The translations under genes were made by a program, and so were the position numbers. A stretch of 64,000 bases of DNA from Ricordea florida (Eukaryota > Cnidaria > Anthozoa > Corallimorpharia > Ricordeidae). Position 1 is the stretch's first letter. Each line of letters opens with the position of its first letter. The DNA is taken from NCBI GenBank assembly GCA_949710005.1, contig OX453277.1, positions 10,155,678 to 10,219,677 on the forward strand. The letters run 5' to 3'. The notes below the pieces were generated by a model. The model worked only from the letters and a program-made list of their open reading frames with translations, searched no databases and was not told where the DNA came from. This document shows positions 1 to 11,173 of the stretch, in pieces.

Positions 1-574
1 CGCTTGCTCTGGCTGAGACTTGCTTGGGAAGAATGATTTCCAGCTATGTTGAGAGTGACACTGCAATGGCTGAAATTGTAGATTTGACTCGAAGCTGAGT
101 CGGGCTGTGTTTGCACTGAGGACACTGGTTGAAGTACTTGTCTTGTCGTGGCAGTATTTGTGAGATTGTCGATGATGTTGGAAATCATTCTTTGCTCGTT
201 TTCATCACCGGATTCGTAGTCATTCAAACCTTGCTCGGAACTGTGACCAGTAATGTTTTTAATCTTGCATTTCGGAATGCCGGAGCTCTTCAATTTCTTG
301 ACAACCGTTTTTCTGGCGCTGTGGTTAGTAAGCTTCTTGTCTGGGCAGGTAACTTTCAGAGGTGAGTTTTCAGCTCTGCGAAAAATTGGGCGAGCGCTTC
401 GTTCAGCTGTGACACTTCGTAGCTTTCAATTTCCTCCTTTTTCCCCCTTGTTACAGCCCATTGTTTGAAAACGCCGGTCCAATAGACAGTACTTAGTTTA
501 GTGTTTTTGTTCTCGCTACCGTGCTTTAGTCCCTCAATTAAGGTTCCGTCGGCTTCCACGAAACGGGAAGCCAT
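1..574 (-). pseudogene. Crypton-like tyrosine recombinase remnant, internally deleted, running off the window edge
   Basis: Two pieces lie head to tail on the minus strand. The 5' piece (574-362) starts at an ATG and encodes a core-binding (SAM-like) N-terminal domain of the KIAA1958/DUF3504 type (SENKNTKLSTVYWTGVFKQW, then a Glu-rich SYEVSQLNEAL stretch). It is followed directly, in another frame, by the catalytic C-terminal part (about 361-1) with the HxxR motif NHSARKT, then ITGHSSEQGLNDY and SGDENEQRM, matching the His and Tyr region of Crypton-type recombinases. The middle of the protein, normally several hundred residues with the first catalytic Arg, is missing, so this is a deletion derivative. 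The C-terminal frame stays open to position 1. Family assignment is from remembered motifs; whether the fragment is expressed is unknown. Confidence 0.65.
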
Positions 575-1393
575 TGCTGCAAAAAAAATTCATCAGCAAT
601 AACGCTTCGTTGCCAAGCAACTTATGACCAATCAGCAGCAAGTAATCATGCCCTCTTGATTACCTAAAGTGCCCTCGTGATTAAGAAAAAATGCCCTCTG
701 TCTAAGCCAATCAGCGTTCAGTAATTTTGCCCTGCATGTGATAAAGTTAAATATACTTGCGAACTCAACTATTCCTTCGTTTTGCCTTAATTTGTCTCAC
801 GTCCACAGTAACATTAAACATGATCACCGAAAAGTGACAGTTTGAAAATTCAACATGTGCTCAGTTTTCACACGTTCAATCATTCTCATCAGTTATGGAT
901 TCCAGTTCAACTTCCTAGTTTCATTTCCACACTAAAAGTAACAATCATTTTCCGAGTTAGACAGTGACCGACTGTTTCTAAAGCCGCTATTCATCGAGAT
1001 TGAAGAAGCAAACTAAACGACCTCTCTCGGAAAGAGCGCTAAAGCGGAAAATGACACCGAAAAACATTTTTTCCTCCGAACAAAATTCACCTGCTCAAGG
1101 ACTTCCTAGAATATCCAGTCAGTATTCACCGCTTGGGAGGTGAATAGTCTTGAATATCCTTAGATAGTGAGCCAATCAGATTGCTCAAAATAATAAAGTT
1201 GCTGAATTGTATATACTAAATATTGACATTGCGTTATAATAAAAGAATCTTGAGCACTCCTTTGGTCTGAAACAATCCAAAGTAGTCCACCATGGCTAAA
1301 GCCGAGAGAAACGATTTTATTCCATAGGTAATGAGATTTACTCCTTACAAATCTGTGAGAGAAAAATAGTCTGTGAAAAACTAGAAGCAATTT

Positions 1394-1443
1394 GATTGGT
1401 CGGACCATTTTCTTCACTAGTGAAAAAAAATGGTCCGACCAAT
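1394..1443. repeat. Short near-perfect palindrome
   Basis: ATTGGTCGGACCATTTT and its reverse complement face each other around a short spacer (CTTCACTAGTGAA). It sits inside the insertion private to duplication copy 1, so it probably belongs to a foldback element. Confidence 0.6.
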
Positions 1444-1531
1444 CACAGGCCGGAGACGATTTTTTTTCACTGGTTATAGAAGTGGGATCAGTTTTGGCGC
1501 CATGAACTCGGCAAAAAGTGAGCAATAATGG

Positions 1532-1906
1532 CTTCTCTCTCAGCTTCTTCTTTGAGCAATTCTAGGTTTGTAGATACAGCTTCAGTCGAGGACTTCATGC
1601 AAGATCAAGAAAAAAAACATAAGAAAGAGAAACCCGAACAGCACGTCGCTTGACTGAGAATTTTTGAAGTTGAAAGGCGAATTAAGGTCCGTAGAAGAAA
1701 TTCCTTCAAAGGAGTTCAATTCATTCACCAGTGAATTTGTCTTAGCAGTGAGAAAGAAAGAAAACAAAGATTATGAGCCAAGTTCGCTGCGTTCTCTCTT
1801 TGCAAGTTTTGAACGGTTATTTGAGAAAGAAAAACTACGGATACAGCATTATGAAAGACGCCGCGGTTTGAAAAAGCAAGAGCCGCATTAAAATCAAAAC
1901 AAAAAG
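1532..1906 (+). pseudogene. Crypton-like recombinase N-terminal exon, frameshifted
   Basis: Plus-strand fragment related to the N-terminal domain of Crypton/KIAA1958-type tyrosine recombinases. Reading from 1532, an open frame (SRFVDTASVEDFM, then Lys-rich) stops at a TGA near 1652; the frame then shifts to 1664-1850 with the family signature VRKKENKDYEPSSLRSLFAS, and shifts again near 1860 to give FEKARAALKSKQK before a GTAATTTT donor-like end. At least two frame breaks make it a pseudogene. It lies entirely within the segment of duplication copy 1 that copy 2 lacks, so it arrived after (or was lost from the other copy since) the duplication. It is on the opposite strand from the remnant at 1-574 and is a different copy. 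Confidence 0.55.
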
Positions 1907-2255
1907 GTAATTTTACATTGTATTTCCCGTACACAAGACATTCCTGAGTCATTCACGTGTCGTTTTAAAACGTTTTTAACTGTCTTTGGTTCTTATACTT
2001 CTAGCGACATTTCCAGCAGTGTTTAAAGTAGAATTTTCCAGTTCGTGCAATGCTTGCATCATTTTAGAGAAGTAACTTTTGAACGCATTTTTAACTCGAC
2101 TGCAATGTTGATTCGGTATGCTCCAAAATAAAGCCTGCTAAGTGCGTTTTGCACCTTTATATGGTATCTTGATTTTTCTAGCCCAGCGTGATCCATGATC
2201 AGTTCAGTAGTAGTATTTTGTTAGGAGTAAATCTCAGTACCTAAAAAATAAACAA

Positions 2256-2404
2256 ATTACTTCATGGTTAGTTCGCCCGCACCATTTTTCTTCACTCGTT
2301 GTGAAGAAAAGTAAACTCACTCGTTCGCTGCGCTCACTCGTTCGTTTTCGATTCTTCACAACTCGTGAAGAAAAATCGTCCGCGCTCACTGACCATGAAG
2401 TAAT
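2256..2404. mobile_element. Palindromic MITE
   Basis: Ends are inverted (ATTACTTCATGGT at the left, ACCATGAAGTAAT at the right) and the interior continues the foldback (TTCTTCACTCGTTGTGAAGAA region against CACAACTCGTGAAGAA). It falls within the segment missing from duplication copy 2. No coding capacity. Confidence 0.7.
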
Positions 2405-2476
2405 CTCTATTTCCTCAGCGATCGTCATTTGATACCAACTTCATATAATAATACCGTGTCCATTCTGATCTTACAG

Positions 2477-2545
2477 CCTCCAGGGACGTTTGGAGCCGGT
2501 GACTATGGTGTAGCTGTTAAAAAGCGATCAACCAGATACACTTAA
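2477..2545 (+). pseudogene. Orphan last exon of the secreted-peptide gene (duplicate copy)
   Basis: An acceptor (CTTACAG) precedes an open frame reading PPGTFGAGDYGVAVKK and ending RSTRYT plus TAA. It aligns with exon 3 of the secreted-peptide gene at 12,734-12,799 and shares its PP..F.G..GDY.VA core. The upstream exons (signal peptide, spacer) are not visible in copy 1: the duplication begins downstream of them and Crypton debris lies there instead. It may be a dead exon, or be used with exons beyond the left edge. The change of the C-terminus from AAGHNFK to VKKRSTRYT is a real divergence, with a KKR basic cluster. Confidence 0.5.
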
Positions 2546-4482
2546 ACGTCATGCGACAACGTCTTTACTTTCATCATAATGTACCACCATAATAAATATG
2601 AGGACTATGACAAAGTTGAATAAATTCCTGTCTAATCCTACATACAATACTGTGTCACGTTGCATTCAATACCCTCCACCCCTACATATATCACAACCTA
2701 ACAAGTTGCATAAACTGATGTCTAACGCTTTGAAAAGCAACGGTCTAGATTTTTTCAGCCTTATATGATAAGAACCAATGGATTGTAGGAATTATTTCTC
2801 TCGTTTCTACTGTTATAAGCAGGAGTGAGACCTTTACACAAAGCAAAACAAAATTGTTACAGCTCAAAAAGGTTCACGGTAACGCAAGCGGATGTATTTA
2901 GTGCAAGCCGAAAAACTCAAAGAAGAGACTAATGCATACAAACGTTAATTTGTATCTATATACAGCATGCATCGTGCAGCATTCAAGCGAAATTTAAACT
3001 TGTATTCTCTTTTGTTCATCAATGTACCATAATTCTCCATGAGCTGGCATACATGCGCCTTTGATTGTTCCAACGCAAGAAGACAATGTTATCAAAATAT
3101 CAAAATTCTTCAGGAGCAAATAAATCACAAATTAACATCTAACGTTGCAGAAATTGATGTCTACGTTTTCTTTAGTCTCTTGAGGTTAGAAACAATCAAT
3201 TGAAGGAATTATTTGTTTTCGTTTCTACTGTTCTAAGTAGGAGTGAGATCTTTACACAAAGCAAACTAAGCAAATTACTTTTACAGCACAAAAAGATTGT
3301 AAGCGGCTGCATTCACTTTAAGCCGGAAGACTCGAATAATTAAGAAAGTAATGCATACAAACTTTTAAATTTACGCAGAGTATTCATATGTAATTTAAAC
3401 ATGTATTGTCTTTTGTGCATCAATGTACTATAATCGTCCATGAGCTGGCACACACGGGCATTTATTTGTTCCAATGAAAAAAAAGACTTATTCCAATATA
3501 AAAACCTCCAGGGGCAAATAAATCACAAATTATAATCAAAATTTCATTTGTAGATGAAGCTAAATTTATACCTGTTCCACTAATGCTCAGAAAAAAAAAT
3601 ATAAATAAATGCGCGATTTCTAGTTATTTATTGCACAATGATAAAAAAACAGCGGCACGAAAAGTGCAGTAACTTCATAAGCAATGACGAAGTTTAGTTA
3701 ATAGAGTATTTTCAAGTGCGAAAAGAATTTCTATAACGCTTTATTTCGAAAACTGTGTAAAAATGTACCATAATTACCCTCAATGCCTACTAACAGCATT
3801 TGAACTAACGGACAGAATCTAAACGTGGTTTAACTGATTGAAACGCCAAAGACAGGTTACGAAAACTGGACACTTGTTCCTGTCAAGCTCCTTTAGTGAT
3901 AAATATTTTATCGGTGTCGTTCAGGCTCTTGTTTCACGGCTATCCACGAACTTTGCACAGGGAAGTTTCCTGTTGAATTCACAGGCAATGTTACAGAGAA
4001 ATCCGTGCCTAAACAGTTCGCCAAGTATGTTTATATATCCGGCAACACGCTTTATTAATTTATTATTGCGGCGTAGTGATCGCAAAATAGGACAGTAGCA
4101 GTTTCTGGTAGAGCAGACAATGTTGGCATTGAAGATGATTTTCGTGTACTAAACGGTCTTGAACTGGATTAATGGTGCAAAGAAACTTAGCAAGCCTAAA
4201 AGGGTCCCGGACTTACCAAGAGCCGTAAAGGAAAAAAAAGCAACTTGTGAAGTAGCAGTGCATTTTAACAAAACTTCACACACTATAGGTGATTTTTTTT
4301 TTTTCAATGTATCGATGTGAATTTTCTGACAGTTATACCGCATATTTTAGGCAATGTACGTTGCGAATTATTGAAATTTCAGGCTTTGCGTATGGATAAA
4401 TATTTGATTGATCTGCATTTAGTAGGTTTGGACTGTTTTTCAACTGGCGCGCGGAAGAAAATTTAGTGGTGAACAATAAAGG

Positions 4483-4664
4483 CAATAGAGTGTTTATGTC
4501 TCGGAACTATCGGTCCGATAGTTGCCCCTTGGAAATTTGATGTTCTTAAAACTAGCATATTTGCCAACGAAGCTTCGCTTCTCGAGCAAATATTTGTTTT
4601 AAGAACATCAAATTTCCGCGGGGTAACTATCAGCCGATAGTTCCTCGACAGAAACACTCTATTG
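4483..4664. mobile_element. Foldback MITE
   Basis: Arms of roughly 70-80 bp face each other: CAATAGAGTGTTTATGTC at the left against GACAGAAACACTCTATTG at the right, continuing through ACTATCGG/CCGATAGT and AAATTTGATGTTCTTAAAAC against its complement, with an AAGCTTCG loop near 4575. It lies just beyond the end of segmental duplication copy 1 and left of the ISL2EU element. No open frame. Confidence 0.8.
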
Positions 4665-4976
4665 TTTAAATAGAAACATGAATTCTAACCAATCAGCGCG
4701 CGCATTTTCTTAGGACTGTTTTCAAACAATGAATGATAGACAGGTTATATACCAAATGGAAAGAAACAATAGGTGTACAAAAACGTATAACAGCTACAGC
4801 AAGTTAGACTAGAAAAGAATCAAAGGCTCCTGTGAGCCAGCTCATGAATGAATTCTTGGCTTGCACGTGACGTCAGATATGTTTCCATATTTGGGTATCC
4901 GCCATGCTGGTGTTTCACCGCGGGTGAAATTTACATATGTTTATATGCCATCGCTGTTGAATTACTCGAAATTTCA

Positions 4977-5789
4977 ATGGATTCTTCGGAAAACGAACGT
5001 GTTCCTTCAATATCTGAGCTTTGTAGCAAAATTCCAGTACTATCAGAGTATTGCAAAAAACTCGACGACCACGTTAAACAAAGATATTTAGAAAAAATCG
5101 CCGAGATTGAAGTGGATCCGGTCACTATTCCCGATGAGCAGTTTAACTCTGATTGCCTTCCTCCTATCGAAGCGACGGATTTGCTAAGCTACTTGGTTTT
5201 AGAAACTAGTTTCTACACCAAACAGCAGTTTAAGGCATACAAGAGTTTAGAGGCCTACAACTTTATGGTGTCAGGATTCATTACGAGTATTCAAGGCTGC
5301 ATTGTCTCCGGAAAGCACGTTGTCGTAGGAAAAGTGAGACATTCCCAGCGAACGAATGACCCCTTGATCTCTGTTTGGGTGATAGCCGAGAAAGATGGAA
5401 CAGTCAAATCGGCTCATTGCTTGGGATGCAAGGCCGGGCTTGCGGAATCTTGCTCACACACAGCAAGCGTTTTATTTTACATTGAAGCATGGACAAGAAT
5501 TCGCGGTAAATTGTCCTGCACTGAAGTGAAATGCACGTGGCTGTTACCATCATTTGTAAAAGAAGTCCCTTATGCAAAAATGCGACACATTAATTTAACA
5601 TCTGCCAGAAAACTGAAAGCAAATTTGGATGAGAAAATTGATAACTTAGGCGAAAATAGAGAAACAACATCCTTTACAGGCAGCAGAAGAAATGTAACAG
5701 TTAAATTTCCCACGCAGACTGAAATGGACACCTTTTATGCAAATCTCAACAAATCATCTATCAAACCGGAGCTTCCACCATTAATTTAG
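4977..5789 (+). CDS. SWIM zinc-finger companion protein of ISL2EU transposon, YqaJ domain missing
   Basis: The open frame begins at 4848, but its first 43 codons read through the transposon's terminal inverted repeat, so the Met at 4977 (MDSSENERVP) is the better start, giving 270 residues. The central motif AHCLGCKAGLAESCSHTASV (C-x2-C then C-x-H) is the SWIM-type zinc-binding signature that precedes a YqaJ-like exonuclease domain in the second ORF of ISL2EU elements; the following CTWLLPSFVKEVPYAKMRHI stretch also fits that family. The frame then ends in ELPPLI plus TAG, and the 1.2 kb downstream shows no YqaJ motifs. Either the nuclease exon is deleted or the gene is a truncated derivative. 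In the family the pair presumably acts in transposition; that role is not established here. Confidence 0.6.
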   Translation: MDSSENERVPSISELCSKIPVLSEYCKKLDDHVKQRYLEKIAEIEVDPVTIPDEQFNSDCLPPIEATDLLSYLVLETSFYTKQQFKAYKSLEAYNFMVSGFITSIQGCIVSGKHVVVGKVRHSQRTNDPLISVWVIAEKDGTVKSAHCLGCKAGLAESCSHTASVLFYIEAWTRIRGKLSCTEVKCTWLLPSFVKEVPYAKMRHINLTSARKLKANLDEKIDNLGENRETTSFTGSRRNVTVKFPTQTEMDTFYANLNKSSIKPELPPLI

Positions 5790-7001
5790 CATTTTTCCTT
5801 GCAACATTTTTTCTTGTGATTTCAATGCTATCAGATTTGCACAGTTTACTGAAGTACTAGGAACCAAACCTTAAACTAGCAGTATGAGTGGAAGTTGCTA
5901 AAGCACCACAATATTTCATTTTGGATGATCATATCCTTAATTCTTATAACCTTTTTTGCAAATAAGAAAATATATAGCAATAAATAAGAAAATTTATGCT
6001 GATCACTTACATGTATGATCCTCAGCACCTTTTGAGAGGTGTAAATCAGAGCATTTCACTTGAATTTTTATTGCATGGTTATAAAGAATGTCAACAACTT
6101 TATTTTTACAAATAACAACCTTGCAGGAGAATCTTACATTTGTCTGTTGGTCCCATTTTGAATGTGCACACTACTGTGCCTACTTTATTTGAACTGGCTG
6201 TTTTTAGTGATACAATCTGTATGTAAAATGCATTTAATGAACTGGTAACAAGAGGAACTTAGGAGGAAACACGTCACTACATTTAGGTGTTCTGTTACTG
6301 GATTTTATGCTAATACATTGTTGCCCTTTGACATCCCTAACTTATGTCCAGGCAATGTATCCATGTATATGTGATATATATTTGTACAAGGTCAATTTTC
6401 ATTTAAGGGTTGAACTTGTTTTCAACTTAGGTTGATCTGTTTTAAGCTGAAGGCCACCCTCATTTAATCACTTACATGTAAAACAAATTTGAATTCAGAG
6501 AGGGTAATCCTTATAGACAAATAAAAACTGTTTTAATTTTCTGAAATAGTGTTATTTTCAAGTTGAAAAAGATCTACCTAGGTTGAAAACAAATTAAACC
6601 TGAAAACAATTTAACCTGCAAAATGTACACTATGTGACGCAATCAATTTGATTAAACCATTTGAATTCAAAACTTCAAACAGTCAACTATAATTTGATAT
6701 CCATATCTATGCTATGTTAAAGCCACATTTACAGCATTTAAAGCAAGGTTCTATGGTGCATCCCCCCTTGTCGCGGTTGGGTACTGCCCCAAAATACTTA
6801 ATGGGTATGCACCACCCAATGGGGTTTAGATATGATTCTTACGTAAAATGGGGTTTGGTATTTCGAATGTGCAAAAGTTTACAATTACATGTACATGTAC
6901 CAGCAGTCAAAAAGATGTTAAGAAAAAACTAAAAGAATTGGGTGGCACATACCCACGGAAACATACCTTACATACCCATCATGCATTTTATGGACACAAA
7001 A
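5790..7001. other. Non-coding interior of the ISL2EU element
   Basis: AT-rich stretch between the convergent ends of the two transposon genes. It contains a loosely inverted pair (TTGAACTTGTTTTCAACTTAGG near 6412 and CCTAGGTTGAAAACAAATTA near 6578), suggesting a small nested palindromic insertion. I see no trace of the nuclease domain expected after the SWIM protein. Confidence 0.4.
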
Positions 7002-8597
7002 CTAATCAAATGGAACAATGGGGCCACATAGGTTGACAAGTCCTGAGCAAACTCTGATAATTCGGTCAATCATTGGTACTTGGACCTCTGGATTTCCATG
7101 AGGATTACATGTCAAAAGATCAACTGCCAAGGTATTCTCTAAAATAGTGTACTTTCGACGTAAAAGTCCAATCACTCGCTCAACATGAATTCTGACATGT
7201 GCAATGCCCCTTGTCTTTTCAACATCAATAGGGTCTAATTGTTCTTTCCCTTTCGTAAATGCTGGAATCACAAGTTCTGCGTACTTTAGGGCAACACCAT
7301 CATGAATAGTGAACCCCCTGTCTGCCATAACCAAATCTCCAGGAAGCAACTTGTCTAGCAAGCCACAATTTTCCGTAAGGTATTTGTCTGACGTCCGTCC
7401 ACCCCAGGCTTCTGAGACAAATGAAATGCAACCTTGAGGGGTGATGCCAATAAGGACCTTCACTGTATTATGATGTTTGTAAGAGCTGAATGTTTGTGCT
7501 CTGGCTAGGAGGTTTGTTGGTTTTACACAAAACAACTCAAAGCAGTCAATAATGACAGTTGTCTTTGTACCAAAGGAAAACTTAAAACACTGAGGCATGG
7601 TCTTCCAAAGCTCTTCTCTCTCAGGCCACCTAATCACTGGGCACAGTCGCACATCCATAATGAATAACCAGTGAGCAAATGTCCGTGACACTGTTGACTG
7701 GGACACTCCAAATCTATATGCCAAGTCTTGGTGTGGAACATTTAGTCTCAATTTCATGAGAACCATGACCATCTCTTGAAATAAAGTAAGACATTGTGTT
7801 CGGCGTTTGACAAAAGGTGAGACATGAATAAAAGTTGCTTCTAGCACTTCGTATGTTGGCAGGCCTGTGTAGAATGAGACTTTCGCGTTGTCGTCCTTAA
7901 AATAATTCTGATCGAAAGGCTTGCTCGGCGATAGATGGGTAAATAAGTAGTCAAACTCTTCTGTTTGAGTAGAGGCATCAGTGCGTGGGCAGTCCTTAAC
8001 AGAAAGAGACGCCACAGACCGATACAAATGGTCAAAAGCCTCTGTTTGTGTTGAGCAGTCATACGTTTCTTGATCGTCTGGCTGCAAGTCTGCTGCCTCC
8101 TCTTGAACTTGCTCTGCCTCTGAAAAATTTAAGCTTTCAGCCTCGACAATCTCAGAAGCAAAATCGGCAAGGAGGACTCCAGGCTCGTTTCATTTCTGTA
8201 GCTTTAGTAAACGTTCCTGTTCTTGCTGTTCCGCCTGTCGTTTTCGCCTTTCCTTCGACCTCTCCGCTCGAGCTTCTTGGGCTTCAGTTTGTTCTCTTCG
8301 CGTCGCCGATTTGCCATGGCCTAAATTAAGAGATGGAACCCAGTCGATACTGTGTCGATCCCACAAAGGAGCTGCGGTTCCAGAGTGAAAATGTTGATCA
8401 CAAACCCTATCGTTACTTAAGATTTTCTCTGTGAGGTCATCGCGGCTTATTGCTGAGATCCATCGTCGTCTTCGCTCAATGCTGAGTTCTTCTACTTCTG
8501 GGCCCTGATTCGTCACAACTGCCGGAACTCTATATAATCGGATTCCCTTATCTCGACCAGTTTTTCTAGAACACCCCACAATCAGGCACATTGGCAT
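7002..8597 (-). pseudogene. THAP-domain DDE_4 (HARBI1-like) transposase with one in-frame stop
   Basis: A single reading frame of 532 codons from the ATG at 8597 to the stop at 7002 is interrupted once, by TGA at 8192-8190 after ERLLKLQK. The N-terminus is a C2CH THAP zinc finger ([16 protein letters not shown], later CDQHFHSG), followed by an Arg/Glu-rich helix (residues about 100-135). After the stop come Asp-rich and STQTE repeats, an HTH_Tnp_4-type segment ([21 protein letters not shown]) and a DDE_Tnp_4 core with Asp in VIIDCFEL, Asp in [11 protein letters not shown] and Glu in [19 protein letters not shown] finger plus DDE_4 fits ISL2EU transposases. The downstream half is otherwise undamaged, so the stop is either a recent inactivation or a sequencing error. 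Confidence 0.8.
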
Positions 8598-8732
8598 TTT
8601 GAGGACGCGAAACTGGAATAAAACGCGTCTGAATAATTGTGTTTGTGACTAGCATATTGGTATTTAGAACACCAGCATGGCGGACGGAAGTCACAAGTGA
8701 TACCGGAAGTCACGTGAGTGCAAGCCAAGAAT

Positions 8733-9200
8733 TGGATTTGTGAAGAGATTGTCTAAAACGAATAAAAAGAAGGAATTGCATATTTTGGGTTTAATTTGGT
8801 ATTAGCTGTATTTTGATCAGCTCTGAACAAGAAGAACAATAGCCACGGGGGGAAAATATATACGTCTGCGTTGGCACGCTAGGCTGACGTCATTTTGTAT
8901 GATTTTGCATTCATTTGTGTGATTGAGCAAATTTCTGCCACAGTTCTACCCACAAAGTTTTTGCCCAGATAGCAACGCCACAACATTGGGTATATAGAAT
9001 ACCTTGTAGGGGAGGCTCGGTAAGAAGCGTTTAATCAAATTTTAATGCATAAATTAATTGTCTAACAGAATGGAGTGAGTGATCGAGTGAATTCGCGGTC
9101 CATTCCTACAGCTCATTGCATGACTACGTCATTCATGAGCTAAAAAAGGTAAAAGAAAGCGAGGACAGACAACTTCTGACGGTAAAAAAGTTAAAAATTA
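8733..9200. other. Intergenic stretch without recognised features
   Basis: Between the right end of the ISL2EU element and the Penelope-like debris. No open frame, tRNA or repeat structure stood out. Confidence 0.4.
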
Positions 9201-9700
9201 ATAAAAACGTTTCGGTCAAAGACCTTCCTCAGAAACTACAAGTTTTGAATAAAAAGCGAGATTTATATAAGATACAATATGTACAATATGATTAAAAATA
9301 CTTCAAGTAAAAGTTTGCTAAGAAATTGGGTCTTAAATACGTGAAATTAAAAAACGATAGAAAAGATAAATTCGTCAAAAACATAAAAATTCTAATAAAT
9401 TAAAAGAATAAGAGTGAAATCAGGCGTTAATTAAGAGGAATAGGCTTTCAACGGCATTACGTAATATACGTAAAAAGCTGATTCTGGAAAAACATGCCTG
9501 CGGAAATTGCTTGACGCTGTACCTGAGTTCGACTACAAGTCTGAGGTTCTATAGGTTGGCTAATATCAGACATCCCACACTGCCCCATCTGGCCACTGGA
9601 CTTGAGATGGTCAATAAAACTGGCCACGGTTGGCAGCCTTACACTACAACAACAGAAAAGAACAAGCAAAACATCTCTTAACATAAAGAGATTCAAAGAA
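9180..9700 (-). mobile_element. Penelope-like element 3' region with hammerhead-like motif
   Basis: On the minus strand a reading frame (IDHLKSSGQMGQCGMS, EPQTCSRTQVQRQAISAG) is followed by AT-rich sequence and then, at 9232-9207, a hammerhead-like core. I recall similar coding-tail plus ribozyme arrangements from anthozoan Penelope-like retroelements, but the assignment of the coding piece is from memory and only moderate. Confidence 0.4.
9207..9232 (-). ncRNA. Hammerhead-like ribozyme core (Penelope/retrozyme type)
   Basis: Minus strand reads CTGAGGA, A, GGTC-TTT-GACC, GAAAC-GT. This has the C3-U4-G5-A6-N7-G8-A9 core, a 4-bp stem II and the GAAA box followed by the short ACGU stem III typical of Penelope-associated hammerheads. 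One extra A separates A9 from stem II, as in the other copies in this window. Stem I is not convincing, so activity is doubtful. Confidence 0.4.
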
Positions 9701-10019
9701 TGAATATCGGTGAAAACTCAAAGCGCTTTAAACTTAGCATTTCAGGCCACTTAGTTCAACCAGACATAAATCAATCCCCCTCCAGGCCCCTCTACTCCCC
9801 CTACCCTTTTCTCCGCAGTGACACCAACTAAGTCTCTAGTCTCCACACAAAAATAAAGTACCACACAAAAGCTTTGATTACAGACTGAAACAACTACAAT
9901 GTGAAACTAAATCAAAAAGCAGAAACGTTTAGCCACAAAACCAAAATTCCCCCACCACCCCCACGACAAAATAAAACCGCTGGTCTTACAAGTTCCCTTG
10001 GAAAGACAATATGGCAAGG

Positions 10020-10480
10020 TAGAACTGGGTAAGAACTATTCGTTGGTACCATCACAGACGGTTTCCCCATCAAACGAAGAACGCGCGCTAGGCGGTGGAA
10101 ATATCGCGATGATATTTTTCATACCTGGCAACAGTGCCTTACTGCACTGAATTCTTTCACTGAGTACATTAAGTCGCTGAAATTTAAAGTTTTAGACACT
10201 GCACTCCATTTGGTCGATGGTTTTATCAAAAATGACGTTTATTCGAAGCTTGATAAGCCCTTGTCACATCTTTCTCCTTACAGGACCCAATCCAAGGATG
10301 TCTTTAAAGCTATCCCGTTTGAGGTCGCCTTAAAACTATGTAGAAATTGTTCTGAAGCCAATTTTCTTGCGAAAAGGCTGAAGGAGTAGAAGAGGTACCT
10401 AATTTACCAGGGTTATCGAGCAGAATTGCTTGTACGTGAATTCAAACTGAGAAATCTATTAAAAGCATGAGGCTTTGTAC
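10020..10480 (+). pseudogene. Penelope-like retroelement reverse transcriptase fragment
   Basis: Plus-strand conceptual translation gives, in order, LHLVDGFIKNDVYSKLDKPL, HLSPYRTQSKDVFKAIPFEV, ALKLCRNCSEANFLAKRLKE, a stop, then YQGYRAELLVREFK. The DGFI..D.YSKP..SHL, KAIPFGVALRLRRNCS and YL..QGY patterns are those of the C-terminal half of the Penelope-like RT. It is a short, stop-containing remnant without an endonuclease domain, and lies in the opposite orientation to the piece at 9180-9700. Confidence 0.65.
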
Positions 10481-10939
10481 TGAAAAGGAAGACCAAAGTG
10501 TTTTAAAAAAATTGGCAACTTGGTAACTAGACATCTCACCCATGCACTATAACGGAAAGCAAAATGCGAATAATTTTTTTAAAAATAATTGCCTTTACTA
10601 AACAACTTGAAATATATTATTTTCGTACTAGAGGCTCATCTCTTGATTGTTCCACATGGAAATTTATACTACCCACTGATCAACTGCAACACAGAACAAA
10701 ACATTTTTCAAATTAATCATTTCGTTTCCTCTTAGGCTCTTAAATAGCAATTTTTCCACCAGCAGGTACAAAATGTTTAGTATTACCATCTATCATCGTC
10801 ATCATTTATTTGACTTTTTTCTTGATACATTACCAATTAATAAGTAGTTCAATGTATGGAAAGATGACCTCTAGAAATCACCAGGCGTATAGTTGAGGCC
10901 ACCTTCTACATAAAAATATGTTTATATAGTTAGTGCTAC

Positions 10940-11173
10940 AAGTGTGCGGCTTTTGCCAATTCAATAATGATTTTACTAAAAACTCTAGCAGTTTTCTCTT
11001 GAAGTTAGGAAAACTTGACCGAGGGAAGTGATTGTAAGAGGAAGAGAATTCCAAATCTTTGGTCCTAAGTAGAAAATTGTAAATTTTTTCAGATTAGTTC
11101 TAGCTGTGACAAAGGAGGCAACTCCAACCACTGAGGCTACCAATTCCAAAATGAAAGCGTAGAGGAGGTACAA
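10940..11173 (-). pseudogene. LINE reverse-transcriptase C-terminal fragment
   Basis: Minus-strand frame with ARTNLKKFTIFYLGPKIWNS followed by LPLTITSL. The TN...F....GPKIWNSLP signature is the usual C-terminal end of non-LTR retrotransposon ORF2 proteins. Only this tail survives. It sits just upstream of the secreted-peptide gene, in opposite orientation. Confidence 0.6.

Larger units (their letters stand above)
766..4240 (+). repeat. Segmental duplication, copy 1
   Basis: Collinear with 11,929-14,771. Matching landmarks in order: the block starting AACTATTCCTT (about 768 versus 11,946), the CTTACAGCCTCCAG splice acceptor and exon (2471 versus 12,728), AACCTAACGAGTTGCATAA-type stretch (2695 versus 12,968), CTATAACGCTTTATTTCG (3732 versus 14,247) and AGCCGTAAAGGAAA (4221 versus 14,752). 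This copy carries private insertions, mainly 1313-2412, absent from copy 2. The duplication covers the 3' part of the secreted peptide gene and its downstream flank, but not the first two peptide exons. Confidence 0.85.
4851..8732. mobile_element. ISL2EU (IS4EU, Harbinger-related) DNA transposon
   Basis: The ends are inverted: AATTCTTGGCTTGCACGTGA at 4851 and, read from the right end at 8732 on the other strand, AATTCTTGGCTTGCACTCAC, followed on both sides by a GTGAC stretch and then CCGCCATGCTGGTGTT (4896 region and 8667 region). Inside are the two genes expected of this group: a THAP plus DDE transposase (minus strand) and a SWIM zinc-finger companion protein (plus strand), here without its YqaJ nuclease part. 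The arrangement is convergent. The exact target duplication is ambiguous because AATT is palindromic. With a stop codon in the transposase and a truncated partner it is probably no longer autonomous. Confidence 0.8.

Noticed and set aside
3838-4098. 86-aa plus-strand frame and the 64-aa minus-strand frame in its duplicate (14,422-14,616)
   Set aside because: The frames do not correspond between the duplicate copies and show no domain; duplicated non-coding sequence is simpler.
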